Part shown: positions 47,906-56,400 of the stretch, piece by piece
Position numbering within the stretch: position 1 is the stretch's first letter
How the letters are laid out: each line of letters starts with the position of its first letter
Origin: Larus michahellis
Lineage: Eukaryota > Chordata > Aves > Charadriiformes > Laridae
Assembly: GCF_964199755.1 (NCBI RefSeq)
Contig: NC_133897.1
Coordinates: forward strand, 170,242,511 to 170,306,510
Direction: 5' to 3'
Length of the DNA stretch: 64,000 nt
Program-made: the position numbers and the translations under genes
The notes under the pieces: generated by a model
Told to the model about the DNA's origin: nothing
The model's input: only the letters and a program-made list of their open reading frames with translations
The model's database searches: none

Positions 47906-49499
47906 CATGAAGAAAACACAGAAAACACATTACATCACCTTACCCATTACTTGATTTTTTTTCTAGCTGTATAAATGCTAATGGCTCCTAAGTAGAAAGC
48001 AACCGTAGATGAGCAGCTTTAAGGAAAACTGCCATGTGGAATGAAAGTGAACATTGTAGCACCCCTCTCTGCTTCCATCAACAAACCCCTGCCCATGTAG
48101 TGTCCTTTTTGGCCAGATCAGCTGCCTGCGCGCTTGAAGTAACAGATACAGGGATCTTGATTTGCTCAAGTTTTTTCTCCTTGTATGCAGAAACTTCAGC
48201 CTCTTCAGCTCTCAGCTGGATCCAGAGGCAGTGGTAATCTTTCCTTATAGATGTAGACACAACCAGTCACTCGTCAAACTGTTTATTCCCTAGACTCTAA
48301 ATCTGTATCAGTCGACCATCAGCTTCCCATCTTGCACAAAGATAAGGTGCAGACACTTGTCCCAGCATCACAAGTGCAAACGGGACCATATCTTTTCCAG
48401 TGCATTCCCAAGAACTGTCAAGCGCTTTCACTCTGTGGAATCCTATTCAGTAAGTTAGTTTTCTCTTAAGAGCTGCAGAATATTTAAGATAGTTTTTAAA
48501 TTAAAGTCCTGTTTAGTTGTCATGGAAGCTTCAAACCGGAATTGATCTGTTGAGGATTCTATGAGGAATACACTCCAGCGCATACACAGCAAGTGTGTGG
48601 GGTGCGCGGTTGCAGTTGCTGCTCTTGCCCACCTGTGCAGCCCTGCAGCTGTGACCAGCGTCCCAAGCGTGTTCGCCTCCTCGCACACACACAGACGTTC
48701 TGTGCAGCCCTGGTGCTGTCACCCTGGCCCGACCTGGGGACACTGAGCTGTGTGACGCCGTGGAGCTCAGCTGTGCGTGCACAGGAGGCTGCCGACACAG
48801 CTACAGCTGCTGCTGCAAACGAGTCGTCACACAACCCAGGCAAAAGCATGAAAACTGCAGCTTCTTCCTGAATTTCATTTCTGAAACAAAAATGAGGATC
48901 TATTCCTGGGAATCAAAGTACACGAAAGCTATATTTGTGGTTGGACTTGATGATCTCAAAGGTCCTTTCCAACCATGAAGATTCTATACTTTATAAGTGA
49001 GCAAACTCTAGAATTTCCTCACACTTAGGTTTAGAGTAATCCAGGGTCTTCTTGGGGGAAACAGATACTTTTTTTACAGTTTTCATGCATTTCCTTGGGA
49101 ACAGTGTAATGGTCAAACACGCTCATTCTAGCTGCCCTTAAATTTATTGTGCCCACTTGTTAGGGACTTGTCCTTAGGTCCTTGCAGGTCATGAGTTACT
49201 TAGGCTTATGGTGGCAGAAACATAATTTCTGGGGTTTATTTCACAGTTCTCAGATTTGTGCGTCTATTTGGAAGAAATTAAAACCACCTGAAGGAAGTGA
49301 GGAGGCTTAATGACTAGAGCCTTGCCTGGGCAAACCCAGGAATGCCAGGCTCAGCAGGCTGCAGGTCCTTTCCAAGCGGGGTTGACGGTGCTGTCTCAGC
49401 AGGAACTTCTAAGGAGGAGGAGCTGCCTGGGACAAGGCGCAGCATCTCCCTCCTTCGTGCTCGCCTTGCGCGCCAGAGAGGGTGACGCTGCAGGTTTTG
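47906..49499. other. Unique sequence left of a CpG island
   Basis: A minus-strand open stretch at about 48215-48085 (LRAEEAEVSAYKEKKLEQIK and on) follows a CAG but has no partner exon. 48560-48860 is GC-rich with CA/TG words. 49300-49500 is a GC-rising shoulder of the next island. Confidence 0.3.
48930..48990 (+). mobile_element. CR1 3' terminal stub, sense
   Basis: GTGGTTGGACTTGATGATCT then CAAAGGTCCTTTCCAACC and a degraded ATTCTATA tail: about 60 bases of CR1. Confidence 0.75.
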
Positions 49500-49975
49500 C
49501 CGCCTCGTTAGTCACCCGGAGCCCTCTCCGTGCTCGGTGCGATCCGCTCCGGGTGCTCGCTGCGGCCCCGGGGACCCGCTGCAGGTGACAGGGGGACGGC
49601 GGGGCCCGCCCTGCCTCGGCGCCGCCCCGGCACTCGTCCCTCCGCGGGCGGCGCGGGCCCCGCCGTCCCCCTGTCACCTGCACCGGCACCACGGGCTCCC
49701 CAGCAGGGCCCGAGCCGGGGAACGGTCCGGGCCGAGCGGCGCCAGCGCCCGAAGTGGCGGTCCGGGTGCCGGCGGAGCCGCCCGAGCCCGCGGCCGCTGG
49801 GCCCGACGCTGCTCCGAAGCAGCTCCTCCGAGCCCGGCGGGGCCGGCAGCGCCTCCCCCGTGCGAGGGGAGACGGGCCGGCGCCGGGGGTCCCTCACAGC
49901 GCGGCCGGACCGTCCCCCTCGGGCCCGGCCGCCCCGGCACCCGCCGGCCCCGCCTTCGTTCCCCCTGTGGTTGAG
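49500..49975 (+). promoter_or_regulatory. CpG island, probable FAM83H promoter and first exon region
   Basis: This is the strongest CpG island in the window, about 3.0 kb upstream of the splice acceptor of the FAM83H start-codon exon. The acceptor at 52971-52973 proves that a non-coding exon lies upstream, and this island is the nearest promoter-like sequence. CAG|GTGACA at 49581-49588 is a possible donor; because of the inverted repeat the same donor occurs on the minus strand. A divergent minus-strand transcript is therefore possible. Long open frames in all directions reflect base composition. Confidence 0.6.
49580..49682. repeat. 30-bp perfect inverted repeat with 43-bp spacer
   Basis: The arms 49580-49609 and 49653-49682 are exact reverse complements (left arm begins TGCAGGTGACAGGGGGACGG). 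Each arm contains a CAGGTG/CACCTG E-box and the GGGGCCCG core. Confidence 0.97.
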
Positions 49976-50179
49976 AGCAAACCACGAGGCTCGCTTTGCT
50001 TTTGCATCAGATTCATTTCTTCACTGGTACTGTTTTTCCTGCTTATTCATGAATATATTGGCTACCACAAATCCTTAGGGAACTCAAGCGACTCCTCTTC
50101 TTGCAAAAACTCCCCGCATAGCCTCCCGCCATGTCTCCTGACCGGCCTTTCCACCACCGACTGTGGGGCCGTGGGAGCG

Positions 50180-50420
50180 TTCTGACAAAGGACTTCGTGC
50201 CTGTCCTTTCGTACACACTTTCTCTAACCATCCTAAAACATCCTGTGGGAAGGAGTTTGGCAGAGGATTGAGAAAAAGTGTTCAATTTGAACCCACTGCC
50301 TGCTAGTTTAGTTTTATGCCCTTTTAGTTCTTGTACTGGAGGAGAAAATGGACAGCTGGTCCCTGGACATATTTTGTAGATATCTTCTCTGGGCTAAAGA
50401 GTCATAGTTCGGATTTATAA
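50180..50420 (-). mobile_element. Old CR1 3' fragment, antisense
   Basis: Weak but ordered phrases of an ancient CR1 3' UTR, such as TTTGAACCCACTGCCTGCTA and CCCTTTTAGTTCTTGTACTG. No octamer tail. Confidence 0.5.
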
Positions 50421-51089
50421 TAGCCTTTTTCAAGATGTGAGGAATAAGACTTTCATATTCACAACACGGTCAGGTTGTGAGTTCCCTCTGAATCTGTTAG
50501 TGGTGTTATTTTCTCTGTTCCTTACCTAATAATGCTTAGCATTAGCCAACACTTCCTTTAAAGGTCTGTCTTCTTGATTCATAAGAGTATTGAAATAGCC
50601 AACTACAAAAACAAAAAAGGAAGAAAAAGCAGAAGAACCTTATGATGCTGACTGGACAATCAAAATGGAAGAAGGAATATAATATTGATAAATATAAAGT
50701 GGTGAAACAATCTTAATTTTGTATTTTCTTGATTATTACTGTTCTGAGCAAGCTAGCATTATGAGTGGTTTGCTGTCTGCGTGACCGTTCAGCCCCTTTA
50801 GAGTTATATCTGAAATATGTTGCTCTCATGAATGGTCTCAAGAATGAATGGAACTCTGGGAGCATTGCCTTAAAATGAAAGGCTAAAGACACCACTGAAA
50901 TAGTTAACAGCAGGTACGTAGGTGACTTGGGCACACCAAAATGGAGGTATATAGCGGACTGCTTTTTATTTAAGAGAAGAAGGATAGAATGAGAATTAGA
51001 ATGGGAAGATAAATCTAGACAGTTACAACTACAAATAAGGATACATGTGTAGACTGTAAAGACGATTATCCGTTGGAATACTTCGCACA

Positions 51090-51500
51090 GGGACCTGTTA
51101 GATTCAGTTGCTACCCTTATATTGATGCCGTGAAATGCCCAAGTTAAGACTCAATAGCCTTGGTGACTATTGCAGGTATTCTTTATTGCAGCGCTGGGCA
51201 CACAGGGGATTGCTCCACCCAATGTGCGCGCCGACTGATTTAGGTGTACGGTTTAAATACATACTATGTGTGCATATTCACTAGTTTTCCAAGAAATTAT
51301 TACCTATTCATTAACTCATTATTACAGGTTACTGCCCACTCCCGCATGCGCACTAGAGTCTCTCAGTGGTCTTCAGGGACATCTGGTGGTCATTTACTTC
51401 CTCCGCTCCTCTTCATCGTTGTGACTTCTGGGTGAATTGCAGGCCTCTGCTCTACTTCTCTATTCTTCCTGGCGCATCAAAAGTGTTAGCTTTGACTAGT
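51090..51500 (-). mobile_element. ERV LTR-like block, minus orientation
   Basis: CTTTATTGCAGCGCTGGGCA followed by GGATTGCTCCACCCAATGTG resembles the R/U5 boundary of a further avian LTR type read on the minus strand. The polyadenylation AATAAA is at 51180-51185 (minus). Outer limits unknown; it could extend to about 51720. Confidence 0.5.
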
Positions 51501-52689
51501 CTCTGCATTCCTCAGTAACCCTGGACCCCTGAGATAAGCTTCAACTACAAGGTTATATTGTCCTAAAGCATTCCTTCTTAAAAAATAGGAGTTAAGTTCT
51601 GACATTTAGTACTACAACTGTTGCATCTGCTCTTTGTACAGCCTTAAGGCACCCAGTCTCCTAAATTAATCTCCTAATTCAATTAGTTTACAGCTTTAAT
51701 ATATCAAACCCTACTTCAATATTAAGACCGTATTTTTTCCTGTTGTATCATGCAGCTCTACCAGGAGTTATAGTTTGAAGCAGGAGTAACTTGTGGGCAC
51801 TTGAGGTGGGAGTAACACAGTACTGAGCTGCGCTACGCAGGTAGTCACGTAAGAAAGTCCACTCGGGCTTTATCTTGAAACTATTCTATCTTTATACTCA
51901 CAGCGATTAACGAGAGTGATAACATGGGCCAGAAGTCTTTTTCTTACTCCCACATCCATGGCAATCCCTTCCATTTTGGGAGCAGAAGTGTTGGATGGCA
52001 ATGACAACGGCGGCCACTTTTACCCTCTGTACTCACACTTCCCGTTAATGTAACTTTGCATGAGTGGTCAAGGTCAGCCTTGTGCTTTTTTTTGATTTTT
52101 TTTGCCTCAGTTGGCACATCAGTGCTGGGGCCCCATGAAAAGTATGTTTGAGCACTGACATTAATTGAGGCTCAGAAGCCAAAGTGCTTTGGAGTTCTTT
52201 GCAGATCAGTAGGGTATTGTTTATTGAGTTGTATTTGTGTCACAATAAGGTTTTCTTCCTTCTTCTTCTTTCTTAAAATCAAATTTGTCTTTAGTCTCAA
52301 ATAATAGATTCCCTACAGACAACTGTCAAATATTGAATATGAGCCCCTTCATCTCAGATTTTTCCCAACATCAAGAGATTGAAGAAGGAATCATGTCCCT
52401 TGTTTTTTATTTTTTCATGGGTGTCATGAAGACTCGTCTGACTTCTGACCATGTTACAACAGCAGGACACCCTCATACTTGCCTGCATTGCACATAAACC
52501 CTACTTCTATTCATATGCTGAGGTGTTTTTAACACTCAATTTATAAGGATTCAGAGGCTGCATTTGTATACATGCATAAGCTTTTTGGTTTAGTGCCATA
52601 TTACACACAGTAAATAATTTTTGTAACATTTGGAAATGAGTTTTAATGGAGTCCAGATAATAACCAGCAGCATTGTTCTTTGGCGGGGG

Positions 52690-52707
52690 GTGTGTGTGTG
52701 TGTGTGT
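52690..52707. repeat. (GT)n microsatellite
   Basis: Nine GT units preceded by a G-run, about 280 bases before the FAM83H start-codon exon. Confidence 0.95.
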
Positions 52708-52987
52708 AATTGGATGCTGCCCAATTTAATTTGTTCCTTATTTTGCCCCAAAACATTTAACTGTGTCAAAGTAATGCTGTAACTGATTAATGCCTTCGCC
52801 TAATTTAAGGCTGCCTATCCATTCAGAATGAACTTTCTCCAACGTTACTCTTGTGCTTTGAATTCCTTCCCTTTTGATTTTGCCATTGTGAACCCCCAAC
52901 CATTGCCATTTACGAGGGTGGATATGTCACTGGAGTGAAACTGCTCTCATTGTTGGTTATTCCTGTCTTACAGCTCTCCCTCCCCTC

Positions 52988-53434
52988 ATGGCTCGTCGAT
53001 CGCAAAGCTCGTCGCAGGGGGACAATCCCCTTGACCCTAACTATCTTCCCCCCCATTACAAGGAGTATTACCGCTTAGCTCTGGATGTGCTTACTGAAGA
53101 GGGCAAAGAAAGTTACCAACGCTTCTTGTCAGAGGAGGCAGCCCCTGATTTTCTTTGCAACTCAGAGGTGGATCACATCATACAGAATCTCCAGAAACCC
53201 CAGTACGCCAATCAGGAAGGCAGCACAGACACCACAGGTGACAATGACATGGATGGATCCTCTGGGACTTACTGGCCCATGAACTCGGACCTCGCTGTTC
53301 CTGAGCTTGACCTGGGCTGGCCAATGGTCTTTGGGTTCAGGGGAACAGAGGTGACAACCCTTGTGCAACCACCACCCCCAGACAATCCCAGCATTAAGGA
53401 GGAAGCTCGCAGAATGATTCGAGCAGCTCAACAG
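52988..53434 (+). CDS. FAM83H: FAM83H coding exon 1 (residues 1-149)
   Basis: Starts 14 bases after a 3' splice site (CAG at 52971-52973), so a non-coding exon lies upstream. Ends in phase 0 with CAACAG|GTGAGA. The start is fixed by the family's invariant MARRSQSSSQ opening. It encodes the N-terminal part of the FAM83 domain, including MDGSSGTYWP and GTEVTTLVQPPPPD. Confidence 0.97.
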
Positions 53435-56400
53435 GTGAGACAGTGAAGAGCCCAGCTAGAGCAGAGATAAAATTATGTGTGTGTGAAAGATGAATCAGAA
53501 TGCATCTGGTCCTCTGCCAATTCCCTTAACTTTGCTCCTAGGACCCGACAGAGGGGAAGGATGATTCTAGAACTACCGTTTACTGCATCAAAGCTAGCCT
53601 TTGGTCTCATGAAAAACTGTATAAGGCCATGCTGAAATATACCAAGAGTTCACAGAATCACAGAACAGTTGAGGTGGAAAAGGACCTCTGGAGACGGTCT
53701 AATTCAGCCCCCCAGCTCAAAGCAGGGTCGATTAGAGGAGGTTACTTAGGACATGTCTTTGCATATCTCCACAGATGGAGACTCCACAACTTTTCTGGGC
53801 AACCTGTCCCAGTGTTCAGTCACCCTTACAGTAAAAGATGTTTTCCTTCTGTTTAACTGCAATTTCCTGTATTTTAATTTGTGTCTTGTCCTTTCACTGG
53901 GTACCACTGAGAAGAATTTGTCTCCATCTTTCTTACACCCTTCCATCAGGTGTTTATACTCACTGATAAAGAGTTGGGAAGGACAGGGAGATAAAGCTCT
54001 GAAGCTACTTCCTGTATTATCAGCATATAGATGCAGCTGTATAGTGGCTGATTGAGCTTTGGCCAGGAAGTTATCTAAAAATGGGATGGGTGTTTGAGGG
54101 GGTTACAGGCTGCCCAGGGAGGTTGTGGAGTCCCCTTCTCTGGAGATTTTTAAGACTCACCTGGATGCAGTCCTGAGTAACGTGCTCTAGGCAATCCTGC
54201 TTTAGCAGGGGAGTTGGACTAGATGATCTCTAGAGTTCCCTTCCAACTCTGAAGTTTCTGTGATTCTGGGTGAGCGACGCAGCTCAATACAACCTTCCAG
54301 GGTGGTTACATGACCAAAAAAGTACCTGCTATCCTTGGATTAATGAGTAAGGGAACACTCAGTGGCAGTGAGGTTTTTCCCTCACCTCTCACCCTCATAC
54401 AGAATGTCCACCGTAAAAAGCATTTCTGTTTCCAGTTCTGGGGCCCACAATGTTTAAAGGAATATTTAAATGGGGAGGTTCCTGTTTAAAAAGGAAGTTG
54501 AAATGGAGACAGCGCAGCAGCGCAGCTTCGGAGTGTGAGGTGCCGGCCAATGTGATCACTCAGGGCATAAGCAGGCACAGATGGCTGATGTCTTTCTTGC
54601 ATTCGTTTCCTAGGTGGTGGCCATAGTGATGGACATTTTCACTGATGTGGACCTGCTGTTTGAGGTGTTGGATGCTGCTGCTCGCAGAGTGCCCGTGTAC
54701 ATCTTGCTGGATGAAATGAACTCTCAGCTTTTCCTTGACACGGCTGCTAAATGCAGAGTCAATCTTAACTATGTGGAGGTGAGCAAACCAAAGACCTGCC
54801 CTGCCCCTACTTCGCATTCTGAGGGAGATATGTCTTGGGACACAGAGGGCTGTTACGACAGTGAAAACCCAAGAAAGGGGAAAATGGGCCAGAGCCTAAT
54901 GAAAGATGAGTACGAGGAAAGCGAGGAGAGCTGGCACAACAATACAGGGCTGAAGGGGCTTATCTCTCCAACGTGTGTGGAGACAGAATCACTAGAGCTG
55001 AAGTATAAAAATGGTGGCAGGATGGAAGTTAAAAGAGCAAGGGGAAGAAGGAGGGACAGCGGGGAGGGAAGTAACAGCTTCCAACTGAGTCAGTGCCTTG
55101 TCTGGTTTGCAGTTCCTGAGGGTGAGGACAGTTTCTGGCCCAACATACTACTGCCGCACAGGGATGTCCTTCAAAGGCCACGTGAAAGAGAAATTCCTCT
55201 TGGTGGACTGCATGGTGGTGCTGAGTGGCAACTACAGGTGAGAAGCTCTGCAATGTTACATGTCCCACTTTCAGTGAGAAAGCAGCTGGTTAATTGCTGA
55301 AGCAGTGCTTCGGCACTTCCAAATGAACATCAGCGACAAGAGTTTTTCTCACTGAAGGATACTGAGCAGCAATTTTAAGGAAAAATACACCATTTTGCAA
55401 CTGAGGTAGAAACACCAATTAAACAAGCCTTCAAGCCCTGACACCAAGCCAAGCTTCCATCACATCAAGAGTGTAAACGATCTGCAAAAAGGATACAGTA
55501 ACTATAAGGTGGCGTGGGTTAACCCCAGCAGGCAGCTAAGCCCCACATAGATGTTCGCTCACTACGCCCAGCACAATGTGAGAGAGAATCAGAAGGGCAA
55601 ACGTGAGAAAACTTGTGGGTTGAGATAAAGACAGTGCAATAATTAAAGCAAACCTGCACACACAAGCAAAGCCCATCCTGTCCAGGGGCAGGACAAGAGG
55701 TAACAGGCACAAACTTGACCATGGGAAGTTCCACCTAAACATGAAGAGGAACTTCTTTCCTTTGAGGGTGGCAGAGCCCTGGCACAGGCTGCCCAGAGAG
55801 GTGGGGGAGTCTCCGTCTCTGGAGACATCCCAAACCCACCTGGACGCGTTCCTGTGCCATCTGCTCTGGGTGCCCCTGCTCTGGCAGGGGGTTGGACTGG
55901 ATGATCTCCAGAGGTCCCTTCCAACCCTATGATTCTATGATTCTATAAGGAAGCCATTCACTGCTTCCCATCGGCAGGCAGGTATCTAGCCATTTCCAGG
56001 AAAGCAGAGCTTGATTTGGGAAGACAAACACCATAATGCTGAACGTCTTCCTCCTTCCTGCACAGAATCACAGAACAGTTGAGGCTGGAAGGTACTTCTG
56101 GCAGTCATCTGGTCCAACCTCCCTCTGCTCAAGCAAGGCCACCTAGAGCCAGTTGCCCAGCACCTTTGTCCACATAGTTTTCGAATATCTCTAAGGAGGG
56201 AAGCTCCACAGAGTCCCTGGGCAAGCCAGGCGTGGTTTGCCCTTGGTAAATCCCTGCTGTCTGATCCCAGTTGTCTTTCTGTTATTCCTGTGCCTGGAAA
56301 TGGCTTCCAGGAAGATTTGCTCCACAATTTTCCCTCACACTGAGGTAAGGCTGACTGCTCTAGTTCCCTAGTTAATCCTTTTGCTCTTTTGAAAGATGGG

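Larger units (their letters stand above)
49976..52973 (+). other. Presumed first intron of FAM83H
   Basis: Sequence between the CpG island and the splice acceptor at 52971-52973 (TTCCTGTCTTACAG). It contains an old CR1, an LTR-like block and a GT repeat, listed separately. 51780-52060 has no assigned content. The intron status depends on the promoter assignment. Confidence 0.45.

Noticed and set aside
49508-50185. Long open frames in the 49.5 kb CpG island (up to 182 codons)
   Set aside because: Same compositional effect; opposite-strand frames are equally open, and the inverted repeat makes both strands read alike.
6430-56060. The two related LTRs at 6.4 and 55.5 kb as ends of one provirus
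   Set aside because: They are 49 kb apart with unique sequence, other repeats and no retroviral genes between them, and the first has its own possible CTGC flanks. They are separate insertions.
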